Assembly (NCBI GenBank): GCA_002050465.1 | Contig: MWYX01000064.1 | Location: forward strand, 1 to 64,000 | Direction of reading: 5' to 3' | Origin: Chitinophagales bacterium 65-1 | GTDB taxonomy: Bacteria > Bacteroidota > Bacteroidia > Chitinophagales > Chitinophagaceae | DNA: 64,000 nucleotides | Shown: positions 17,827 through 25,426 of the stretch, piece after piece | Position numbering within the stretch: the stretch's first letter is position 1 | Layout of the letters: the number at the start of each line of letters is the position of its first letter | Position numbers and translations under genes: made by a program | The notes under the pieces: generated by a model | Databases searched by the model: none | What the model was told of the DNA's origin: nothing | What the model saw: the letters and a program-made list of their open reading frames with translations, nothing else

Positions 17827-18687
17827 TTAAATATCAGAAAGGTAAAAAGTGTCTTTGCTTCTTATTCCCTTTTCTGTTAATTGCAGGGTACAGCATTCAA
17901 TTAAAGGATCGTGTTCAAAAAATAAAATGTAATCTTTTTGATGGGCTTCCGTTAGAAATGATTTTTTTTCCTGTAATGTTTGTAAAGGTTGTGTATCGTA
18001 AGCCATAATGTATGGCACAGGTATATGTGCAACTGATGGAAGCAAATCCGCCATATAAACAATTGTTTTTCCATTATAATTTAGTTGGGGCAACATCATT
18101 GCTTCAGTATGACCATTCATAAACCGAACCGCAATATTTTCTGAGTAGGAAATACCATCTTTTACTTCAATGAATTTTAATTTACCACTCTGTTCAATTG
18201 GCAAAATATTTTCTTTAAGAAAACTGGCTTTCTCCCTGTCATTTGGATTAGCAGCCCATTCCCAATGAACTTCATTGCTCCAATAAGTTGCATTTTTAAA
18301 AGCCGGAACTAATTTACCTGCCTGTCCGGCAGGCAGGTCTCCCTTTTTTTCAATGGAGCCGCCACAATGATCAAAATGCAGGTGAGTAAGAAAAACATCG
18401 GTTACATCATCTTTACTAAAACCATTTTTTTCCAGTGATCCATCAAGGGTATCCTCTCCGTGTAAATAATAATGACCAAAAAATTTTTCATCCTGCTTAT
18501 CTCCCATCCCGTTATCAACTAAAATCAATCGTTCGCCATCTTCAATTAATAAACAACGCATGGCCCAGCTGCACATATTATTTTCATCAGGCGGATTTAA
18601 TTTTTGCCACATGCTTTTTGGAACAACTCCAAACATGGCACCCCCATCAAGTTTAAAATATCCTGTATTTATTGAATACAATTTCAT
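17827..18687 (-). CDS. MBL-fold metallo-hydrolase, lactonase-like
   Basis: 286 residues without a signal peptide. The zinc motif LTHLHFDHCGG (HxHxDH) is at about residues 100-110. NGHTEAMM, YMADLLPS and FFEHDPLIE supply the other His and Asp ligands. LVDNGMGDKQDEKF and this layout resemble AHL-lactonase-like proteins. Residues about 116-124 (DLPAGQAGK) are encoded by a perfect 9-bp-arm palindrome (18316-18338) directly after the metal loop, so they look like a repeat insertion. The gene overlaps the MFS gene upstream by 4 bp, which suggests that import/export and hydrolysis are linked. Confidence 0.85.
   Translation of the reverse strand: MKLYSINTGYFKLDGGAMFGVVPKSMWQKLNPPDENNMCSWAMRCLLIEDGERLILVDNGMGDKQDEKFFGHYYLHGEDTLDGSLEKNGFSKDDVTDVFLTHLHFDHCGGSIEKKGDLPAGQAGKLVPAFKNATYWSNEVHWEWAANPNDREKASFLKENILPIEQSGKLKFIEVKDGISYSENIAVRFMNGHTEAMMLPQLNYNGKTIVYMADLLPSVAHIPVPYIMAYDTQPLQTLQEKKSFLTEAHQKDYILFFEHDPLIECCTLQLTEKGIRSKDTFYLSDI
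18316..18338. repeat. In-frame palindromic repeat inside the MBL hydrolase gene
   Basis: ACCTGCCTG (18316-18324), a 5-base loop, then CAGGCAGGT (18330-18338) as its exact reverse complement. It encodes LPAGQAG in the host gene. CCTGCCTGCCGGCAGGCAGG-type palindromes are widespread interspersed elements in Bacteroidota, as far as I know. Confidence 0.8.
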
Positions 18688-20105
18688 GCTATAGCTGTCT
18701 TCTTTTTTGGATCAACAAACAATAATAAAATACCTCCGATGATAAAAAATATCATAAGCGCTAAAACCGAATTTCCCATGCCGCCATAAAATTCAGCAAC
18801 ATAACCAAAAGATAATGTTCCTATCACTGTCCCCACTTTATCACATACATCATAAAAGCTAAAGTATGATGCAGTGTCTTTAGTAGGTGGCAAGAGCTTT
18901 GAATAGGTAGAGCGTGACATAGATTGAATTCCCCCCATCACCAATCCTACTATGGTTGCAACAATATAAAACTCGTAGCTGATAGGGGTTTGGATCGGTT
19001 TCATCTGCTCTCTTACAATTCCAATTTGTTTATTTATTTCTTCCCTGGAAATATTTGGAACATCTCTTTGTTTTTCTAATACGGTAATTTTTTCGGTAAA
19101 TGGTTTTAAAACTTTAGCCTGTTTGGAAATTGCAAATGCTGAAATGCATACAACAATCCAGACACAGATAATTACTCCCAACGTGAAAATATTATTTGTT
19201 CGCTTTGATAATCTGGCAAACATAGTAGCACCTGCTATTGCCACCAGTTGAATGATGAGAATAGTAATAATTAATTGAGAAGTTTCCAGCTTTAGCTCTT
19301 CTGCTGCAAAATAGCTCGACAGATACATTACAGTTTGTACCCCCATATTATAAAAAAAGAAACTTCTTAAAAATCTTTTTGTAACCGGGTATTCGCGTAA
19401 TTGTTGCCATACTTTTTTTAATTCATAAAAACCGTTTACAAAAATATTTTTCTCAGGACGTTGTTTAGATGCTATTGACCGCGGAAGGTTTTTAAATGTT
19501 ATCTGTGCAAAGCCTGCCCACCACAAGCCTACTGCCAGAAAAGATAAACGGGTAGGCCAGGCCCCTAATCCCCAATGCATTGCATCATTAAGCATAATGG
19601 CAGCGAGGCAAATGATCATTAGAATTACGCTGCCAACATAGCCTGTTGCAAATCCTTTTGCACTTATCCTGTCCTGATCTTCTTCCGAAGCTATCTCCGG
19701 TAAGTACGCATTATAAAAAACAATGCTGCCGCAAAAACCAATGGAGCCAAATACGGAGCAAATAATACCAAATGAAATATTATCTCTGGTAAGAAAACTT
19801 AATCCAATGCAGGCTGCGGAGCCGAGGTAACAAAAGAATTGCATAAAGGCCTTTTTATTTCCTTTATAATCAGCAATTGAAGAAAGAATAGGAGAAAGGA
19901 TTGCAATTATCAAAAATGAAAATGAAATTGAGTACGATGCAAGAGCAGCCCGGTCAAAAGTCCGCCCTATAAAATCAACCTTTGCAGGTGCAATAGCAGA
20001 ATAATATGCCGGAAATATCGCTGAAACTATAACGAGTGAATACGCACTGTTTGCCCAGTCGTACATGGTCCATCCTCTTATAACATTTTTTGGAGCAGTT
20101 TGCAT
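18684..20105 (-). CDS. MFS transporter, UMF1/Atg22-like
   Basis: 473 residues with about twelve hydrophobic segments. RGWTMYDWANSAYSLVIVSAIFP at the N-terminus is the signature of the UMF1/Atg22-like major facilitator family. QSMSRSTYSKLLPP and ASYFSFYDVCDKVGTVIG are its second signature. A longer hydrophilic loop (about 330-375) contains a charged coiled stretch. The substrate is unknown; fungal Atg22 exports amino acids. It is coupled to the MBL hydrolase gene by a 4-bp overlap. Confidence 0.9.
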   Translation of the reverse strand: MQTAPKNVIRGWTMYDWANSAYSLVIVSAIFPAYYSAIAPAKVDFIGRTFDRAALASYSISFSFLIIAILSPILSSIADYKGNKKAFMQFFCYLGSAACIGLSFLTRDNISFGIICSVFGSIGFCGSIVFYNAYLPEIASEEDQDRISAKGFATGYVGSVILMIICLAAIMLNDAMHWGLGAWPTRLSFLAVGLWWAGFAQITFKNLPRSIASKQRPEKNIFVNGFYELKKVWQQLREYPVTKRFLRSFFFYNMGVQTVMYLSSYFAAEELKLETSQLIITILIIQLVAIAGATMFARLSKRTNNIFTLGVIICVWIVVCISAFAISKQAKVLKPFTEKITVLEKQRDVPNISREEINKQIGIVREQMKPIQTPISYEFYIVATIVGLVMGGIQSMSRSTYSKLLPPTKDTASYFSFYDVCDKVGTVIGTLSFGYVAEFYGGMGNSVLALMIFFIIGGILLLFVDPKKKTAIA

Positions 20106-20175
20106 TGTTGGTTAAATGAATATTGAAAATAGCGAAAAAATTATCACTATTATTAATCCAGCTTATTATACAGCT

Positions 20176-20970
20176 TTAAGATTTTAGCCATCCTGAATAA
20201 ATTAATATCAACAGTACTATACCCACAATTATTCGATAGACCCCCCACACCCTAAAGCCATACTTCTGTAAAAATGTAATAAAAAATTTTATAGCCAGCA
20301 GTGCAACAACAAAAGCTACAATATTTCCAATGCTCAATAATTTTATTTCGTCTGAAGTAAATGATCCGTTTTCTTTACTATGCATGTATAATTTATACAC
20401 CGTAGCAGCAAGCATGGTAGGCACTGCTAAAAAAAATGAGAATTCTGCAGCTGCATTCCTGGTAAGCTTTTGCTGCATACCGCCAATTATTGATGCGGCA
20501 CTTCTGCTAATACCCGGTATCATGGCAAGGCATTGCCATATGCCGATAATAAAGGCATTTACAAAGGATATTTCATTTTCATTATGGATATGAGGCCGTT
20601 TATAAGCTTTATCGATAAATATCAAAATAATTCCCCCCGCAAGCATTGCTATTGCAACAGTTAAAGAGCTATCAAGCAATGCATCAATTTTTTTTGAAAA
20701 TAAAAAACCAATTATTAATGCGGGTAATACCGCTACAGCAAGCTTTGCATAAAATTTCCATTGAGAGAAATTAAAAAACTTTTTATAATAAAGAACTACA
20801 ACAGCTAAAATTGCTCCTAACTGTATTGCAACTGTAAAAACCTTGGTAAATGCATCATCATGCGTTTGTAATAATTTTTCAGCAATGATCATATGACCGG
20901 TGGAAGAAATGGGAATAAATTCCGTTATTCCTTCAACAATAGCTATAATGATTGATTCAGTAATGGTCAT
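20176..20970 (-). CDS. uppP: Undecaprenyl-diphosphatase UppP (BacA)
   Basis: 264 residues with about eight hydrophobic segments. It recycles the cell-wall lipid carrier by removing a phosphate from undecaprenyl pyrophosphate, and can confer bacitracin resistance. AIVEGITEFIPISSTGHMII (the first catalytic motif with the EGxTEFLPISSTGH pattern) and IPGISRSAASIIGGM (the second) are both intact. It follows ftsX and the DUF3098 gene, a common Bacteroidota order, but a terminator-like hairpin lies just before its start. Confidence 0.96.
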   Translation of the reverse strand: MTITESIIIAIVEGITEFIPISSTGHMIIAEKLLQTHDDAFTKVFTVAIQLGAILAVVVLYYKKFFNFSQWKFYAKLAVAVLPALIIGFLFSKKIDALLDSSLTVAIAMLAGGIILIFIDKAYKRPHIHNENEISFVNAFIIGIWQCLAMIPGISRSAASIIGGMQQKLTRNAAAEFSFFLAVPTMLAATVYKLYMHSKENGSFTSDEIKLLSIGNIVAFVVALLAIKFFITFLQKYGFRVWGVYRIIVGIVLLILIYSGWLKS

Positions 20971-20993
20971 CTAAGTGATTGAATGTGCAACAT

Positions 20994-21021
20994 AAAAAAA
21001 GGCGATGAATAAATCATCGCC
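20994..21021 (-). terminator. Intrinsic terminator between DUF3098 and uppP
   Basis: On the minus strand GGCGATGA, a 5-base loop and TCATCGCC (21001-21021) form a perfect 8-bp stem, followed by seven T (20994-21000). It sits 24 bp before the uppP start, so it would end or attenuate ftsX–DUF3098 transcription ahead of uppP. Confidence 0.75.
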
Positions 21022-21043
21022 AAACATATTATCTTAAAAAAAA

Positions 21044-21340
21044 TTATTCAGGCTTCTTCATTATAGCAAATATTTCAATAATAAGGCCGGCAATAATTAA
21101 TATAGGGGCAATAGTGATCCGGGTTGTACTATACACGTCCTTATCCTGAAAAACATTGGGATCACTGCTTTTACCACCTGCCATCAAAAAAAATCCAATG
21201 GCCATTACCACAAGGCCTATAAGCATCCACTTGTAATTCTCTCTGCCAAATAATTGTGCGGATGGTGACTGAGTAACTGCTTTTTCTTTAGTGGTTACGG
21301 GCATCGCAGTTTTTTTATTTTGGGTTTTTGTATTTGCCAT
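21044..21340 (-). CDS. DUF3098 small membrane protein
   Basis: 98 residues. The N-terminus is polar and lysine-rich. Two hydrophobic helices follow (YKWMLIGLVVMAIGFFLMAG and APILIIAGLIIEIFAIM), joined by a short loop with the family motif GGKSSDPNVF. The function is unknown. The gene lies 16 bp after ftsX and before uppP, an order conserved in Bacteroidota, so a role in envelope growth or division is likely by association only. Confidence 0.85.
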   Translation of the reverse strand: MANTKTQNKKTAMPVTTKEKAVTQSPSAQLFGRENYKWMLIGLVVMAIGFFLMAGGKSSDPNVFQDKDVYSTTRITIAPILIIAGLIIEIFAIMKKPE

Positions 21341-21356
21341 AATTTATATTTCAATA

Positions 21357-22235
21357 TTAATAAAGATCATCCAGTTTCATTTTTAAATATTTGAGAACAG
21401 AGCGATGCGTACTGAACAGTGAGATCAGTAATCCTAATACTACCATAACCATAAATAGAAAAAGCATGCTACTGTTATCATGAAGTACCTTAAAGTAAGG
21501 CACAAGTTTTTCTGCTACAGCAATAAAAGCAATCATAAGTACAATAGCAATTCCTGCCGCTATCAATCCATTGATGATTGCTCTTATATTTAATGGCCGT
21601 GCAATAAAACTTCTTGTTGCACCTACCATTTGCATGGTTTTTATTAAGAACCGGTTGCTATACATTGCAAGCCGTATGGTATTATCAATAGAAATAATTA
21701 CAAGGATAGAAAGTATAATTGCGATAATAAGAATCCATATTGCAGCCGTTTTTACAAATTTACTCACATAGGTAACTGTATCAGTAGGATATTGAAATTC
21801 TGAAATAACATTCTGATAATTATTTGTTAGATAATTACCAAGATTGGCAAGGCTATCCTGTTGCATATAGTCAGCCTTTACAAAAAAGTCTATGCTTTCA
21901 GGAAGTGGATTATTGTCTAAAAATTTTCTCCAGGTGGTATCATTTTGCGCATTCCATTTTTCTACAGCCTTTTCTCTTGTAACATATTCAACATCTTTTG
22001 CGTAAGGCAGGGAACTTATATAATTTTTTACAGTATCAATTTGTTTTTTTGTTGCCGTTCTTTCAATCCATGCATGTACCTGGATGCTCTCTTTAAAATA
22101 TTCTCCTGTTTTGCGGATATTTAAAAATATCCAACCTACAATGCCAAATAAAAATAAAACCAGCGCTACTCCTATTATTGCATATATGTAAGATGGTTTT
22201 CCACGCTTTGCAGATGCTTTACCAAATTGAGCCAT
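21357..22235 (-). CDS. ftsX: Cell division permease-like protein FtsX
   Basis: 292 residues with four hydrophobic segments: one near the N-terminus (YIYAIIGVALVLFLFGIVGW) and three in the C-terminal FtsX domain. The periplasmic part carries VHAWIERTATKKQIDTVKNY and the EYVTREKAVEKW motif. In other bacteria FtsX and the ATPase FtsE control peptidoglycan hydrolases at the septum. ftsE is not in this window, as is usual in Bacteroidota where it is unlinked. It heads the ftsX–DUF3098 unit. Confidence 0.92.
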   Translation of the reverse strand: MAQFGKASAKRGKPSYIYAIIGVALVLFLFGIVGWIFLNIRKTGEYFKESIQVHAWIERTATKKQIDTVKNYISSLPYAKDVEYVTREKAVEKWNAQNDTTWRKFLDNNPLPESIDFFVKADYMQQDSLANLGNYLTNNYQNVISEFQYPTDTVTYVSKFVKTAAIWILIIAIILSILVIISIDNTIRLAMYSNRFLIKTMQMVGATRSFIARPLNIRAIINGLIAAGIAIVLMIAFIAVAEKLVPYFKVLHDNSSMLFLFMVMVVLGLLISLFSTHRSVLKYLKMKLDDLY

Positions 22236-22296
22236 TAGTTTACGATTATGATTATGTAAGGTGCCGGCAAAAATAATTGTTTTTACAGACGTTTAG

Positions 22297-22304
22297 TATT
22301 TTTG
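22297..22304 (+). promoter_or_regulatory. Probable promoter core upstream of leuS
   Basis: TATTTTTG fits the Bacteroidota TAnnTTTG element; TTG at 22278-22280 could be the upstream element. The leader to leuS would be about 180 bases and includes an interspersed repeat. Confidence 0.4.
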
Positions 22305-22430
22305 TGGTTACATTGTATTGCTAATATATTTTAGTTAATCCAGTGATTGGTGATTTAAGAAAGTTGAATAACATTTCTTTCACAAATTTTTTTTGGTAGC
22401 CCGCATTTGTTTTTCATAGCATCATCGTGA

Positions 22431-22458
22431 AGTTTATCCAGAGCTTGACGAAGGATCA
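22431..22458. repeat. Interspersed repeat in the leuS leader
   Basis: GTTTATCCAGAGCTTGACGA followed by AGGATCA. It resembles the widespread Bacteroidota unit TTTATCCTGAGCTTGTCGAAGGATC with a few changes. There is no second copy in this window, so the assignment rests on recall. Confidence 0.4.
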
Positions 22459-22490
22459 CTCACTTGTACCGCATACCATTATGGAACAGT

Positions 22491-25376
22491 ATGGAATATA
22501 ATTTCAGACATATAGAAAAGAAATGGCAGCAAAGATGGAAAGAAGCGGATGCTTATAAAGTAAGGAATCATTCTTCCAAACCTAAATGCTATGTGCTGGA
22601 TATGTTTCCTTATCCCAGTGGAGCAGGCTTACATGTGGGTCACCCCCTTGGATATATTGCCAGTGATATTTATGCAAGGTATAAGCGCCTGAAAGGGTTT
22701 AATGTACTGCATCCTATGGGTTATGACAGTTTTGGATTACCTGCAGAACAATATGCTTTGGAAACGGGACAACATCCTGCAGTTACTACAGAAAATAATA
22801 TAAATACTTTTCGTGAGCAACTGGATAATATTGGTTTTTCTTTTGACTGGAGCAGGGAGATACGAACCAGCGATCCGAAATATTATAAATGGACTCAATG
22901 GATATTTCTGCAATTGTTCAATAGTTATTTCTGTAACACAGAAAAGAAAGCATTACCAATATCAAAACTCATAAATAAATATGCCACTAAAGGAAATAAA
23001 GATTTTACTCCTGAACAATGGTATGCATATTCAGAAAAAGAGAAAGAAGATATATTAATGAAGCGTCGGTTGGCATACTTAGCTTATGGTGAAGTGAACT
23101 GGTGTGAGGCACTGGGAACAGTTTTAGCTAATGATGAAGTGATCAATGGAGTAAGTGAACGTGGCGGGCATCCGGTTGTAAAAAAGAAAATGCATCAATG
23201 GTATTTACGGATAACCGACTATGCCGAAAGATTGTTGCAAGGTTTGGAAACAGTGGAATTCAGTGATGCAATGAAAGAAATGCAAAGGAACTGGATCGGG
23301 AAGAGTGAGGGAGCTGAGATCAGCTTCGAGCTTCGAGCTAATAGCCATGAGCAAAGACACAGCTCACAGCTCAGGGCTCACAGCTCAAGGCTTGGCGTTT
23401 ACACTACCCGACCAGATACCATCTTCGGCGTTGACTTTATGGTACTTGCGCCAGAACATGAATTGGTGCAACAAATAACAACCTCTGAACAAAAAGAAGA
23501 AATTGAAAAATATCTTGATTATGCAAAAAGCCGTAGCGAAAGAGAGAGGCTAGCAGAAGTAAAACAAATAACGGGTGCCTTTACCGGCGCTTATGCAGTA
23601 AACCCTTTTAATGGAAAAGAGATCCCGATCTGGATATCTGAATATGTATTAGCTGGCTATGGTACAGGAGCAATCATGGCTGTGCCTTGCGGTGATCAGC
23701 GTGATTTTAATTTTGCAAAGCATTTTAATATTCTCATCACAAATATAATTGGTGAACATTTTAACGGTGAAGAAGCCAATCCCACTAAAGATGCTATTCT
23801 TACCAATTCGGATTTTTTAAATGGGATGTTAATGAAAGATGCTATTTCTGTAGTAAATAATAAATTGGAAGAACTTGGAATAGGTAAAAGAAAAATAAAT
23901 TATAAGATGAGAGATGCAGGTTTCAGCCGCCAGCGATATTGGGGTGAACCGTTTCCTATATTTTATAAGGGTGGTATTGCTTATCCTGTTGATGAAAAAG
24001 AATTACCGGTTGAATTACCGCATGTGGAAAATTACAAACCCGGTCCGGAAGGAGAAGGACCATTGGCTAATATTACTGACTGGGTTAATTTAAATGATGG
24101 CTCAACAAGAGAAACAAATACAATGCCCGGCTATGCAGGTTCATCGTGGTATTTTTTAAGATATATGGATTCGGATAATGATAAAGCATTTGCTGATAAA
24201 AAAGCAACAGATTACTGGAACCAAGTGGATGTGTATGTTGGCGGAACGGAGCATGCAGTCGGGCATTTACTCTACAGCCGCATGTGGACAAAAGTTTTAT
24301 TTGATTTAGGGTATATAAATTTTGATGAACCATTTAGAAAGTTGGTGAATCAAGGAATGATACAGGGAAGCAGCAGATTTGTATATAGATTAGATTATTA
24401 CAAACTTGATTTGATTAAAGATTTATCGGAAGGACATCAACTTTTTCTTTCAAAAAAAATTAAAGAAAAATTGCCTTCTGATGAATCAAGAATTTTGATA
24501 AACCAAGCTTTAGGAATCCATTCAGAAAGTAAAAATATTACTTGGCAAATTGCTGAACTTCATGTTGATGTAAATCTTGTTGATGGAGTTGAATTAGACA
24601 TTGATGCATTTAGGAAATGGAAAAACGGAGAATATGCAAATGCAACATTTATTTTAGAAGATGGAAAATACATCTGTGGTGTAGAAACAGAAAAAATGTC
24701 AAAATCAAAATACAACACGGTTAACCCTGATGTATTAATAGAAAAATACGGCGCCGATACCTTCCGGATGTATGAAATGTTCTTGGGGCCGGTTGAAGCA
24801 AGCAAGCCATGGGATACCAAAGGAATTGAAGGTGTTCACCGCTTTTTAAAAAAATTATGGCGTTTATTTTTTGATGAGCAAAAAGGTAAAGTCTGGACTG
24901 AAGACAAAGCCACCGATGCCGAATTAAAAGTACTGCATAAAACCATTAAAAAAATTGAAGAAGACACAGAAAGATTTTCATATAACACGGCAGTAAGTGC
25001 ATTTATGGTTTGTGTAAATGAACTGCATGATCTAAAATGCCATAAAAAAGAAATTTTAGAACCACTCCTGATCTTATTAACGCCTTATGCTCCGCATATT
25101 ACAGAAGAATTGTGGAATCAATTAGGAAATAAAGAAAGCATCCTGGATGCTCCGTTTCCAAAGTTTGAATCAAAATATTTAATTGAGTCCACAAAAGAAT
25201 ATCCCATTTCAATAAATGGTAAATTGCGTACTACTATTAATATAGCATTAAATGCTTCTCAGGAAGAAGTTGAAAATATTGTTCTTAATAATGAGGTAAT
25301 AAAAAAATGGATTGATAGTAAAGCGCCAAAGAAAATTATTTATGTAAAAAATAAGATGGTAAATGTGGTTATATAA
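22491..25376 (+). CDS. leuS: Leucyl-tRNA synthetase
   Basis: 961 residues from ATG 22491 (MEYNFRHIEKKWQ); a TTG 27 bp upstream is unlikely. Charges tRNA-Leu. The class I motif is FPYPSGAGLHVGHPLGY (HIGH-like) and the KMSKS loop is EKMSKSKYNTVNPD. The editing domain begins at YTTRPDTIFG. A long segment between the catalytic halves (RFVYRLDYYK to ILEDGKYICG) is usual in Bacteroidota LeuS. Just before the editing domain, residues about 278-300 (FELRANSHEQRHSSQLRAHS) do not look like LeuS and are encoded by tandem AGCTC-rich repeats (23316-23395). The gene ends in a strong terminator. Confidence 0.97.
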   Translation: MEYNFRHIEKKWQQRWKEADAYKVRNHSSKPKCYVLDMFPYPSGAGLHVGHPLGYIASDIYARYKRLKGFNVLHPMGYDSFGLPAEQYALETGQHPAVTTENNINTFREQLDNIGFSFDWSREIRTSDPKYYKWTQWIFLQLFNSYFCNTEKKALPISKLINKYATKGNKDFTPEQWYAYSEKEKEDILMKRRLAYLAYGEVNWCEALGTVLANDEVINGVSERGGHPVVKKKMHQWYLRITDYAERLLQGLETVEFSDAMKEMQRNWIGKSEGAEISFELRANSHEQRHSSQLRAHSSRLGVYTTRPDTIFGVDFMVLAPEHELVQQITTSEQKEEIEKYLDYAKSRSERERLAEVKQITGAFTGAYAVNPFNGKEIPIWISEYVLAGYGTGAIMAVPCGDQRDFNFAKHFNILITNIIGEHFNGEEANPTKDAILTNSDFLNGMLMKDAISVVNNKLEELGIGKRKINYKMRDAGFSRQRYWGEPFPIFYKGGIAYPVDEKELPVELPHVENYKPGPEGEGPLANITDWVNLNDGSTRETNTMPGYAGSSWYFLRYMDSDNDKAFADKKATDYWNQVDVYVGGTEHAVGHLLYSRMWTKVLFDLGYINFDEPFRKLVNQGMIQGSSRFVYRLDYYKLDLIKDLSEGHQLFLSKKIKEKLPSDESRILINQALGIHSESKNITWQIAELHVDVNLVDGVELDIDAFRKWKNGEYANATFILEDGKYICGVETEKMSKSKYNTVNPDVLIEKYGADTFRMYEMFLGPVEASKPWDTKGIEGVHRFLKKLWRLFFDEQKGKVWTEDKATDAELKVLHKTIKKIEEDTERFSYNTAVSAFMVCVNELHDLKCHKKEILEPLLILLTPYAPHITEELWNQLGNKESILDAPFPKFESKYLIESTKEYPISINGKLRTTINIALNASQEEVENIVLNNEVIKKWIDSKAPKKIIYVKNKMVNVVI
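23316..23395. repeat. In-frame AGCTC-rich repeat insertion in leuS
   Basis: A run of near-direct repeats: CGAGCTTCGAGCT, then CACAGCTCACAGCTCAGGGC, TCACAGCTCAAGGCT. It encodes about 22 residues that interrupt an otherwise well-conserved LeuS between GAEI and VYTTRPDTIFG. Confidence 0.7.
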
Positions 25377-25407
25377 AAAAAGCCCCGGATTTTTCGGGGC
25401 TTTTTTA
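25376..25407. terminator. Bidirectional intrinsic terminator
   Basis: AGCCCCG (25381-25387) and CGGGGCT (25395-25401) form a 7-bp stem (8 bp with flanking A/T pairs), with A7 before and T6 after. It can serve leuS on the plus strand and the metalloprotease gene on the minus strand, which converge here. Confidence 0.9.
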
Positions 25408-25426
25408 TCATTAGTATTATGTAAAC

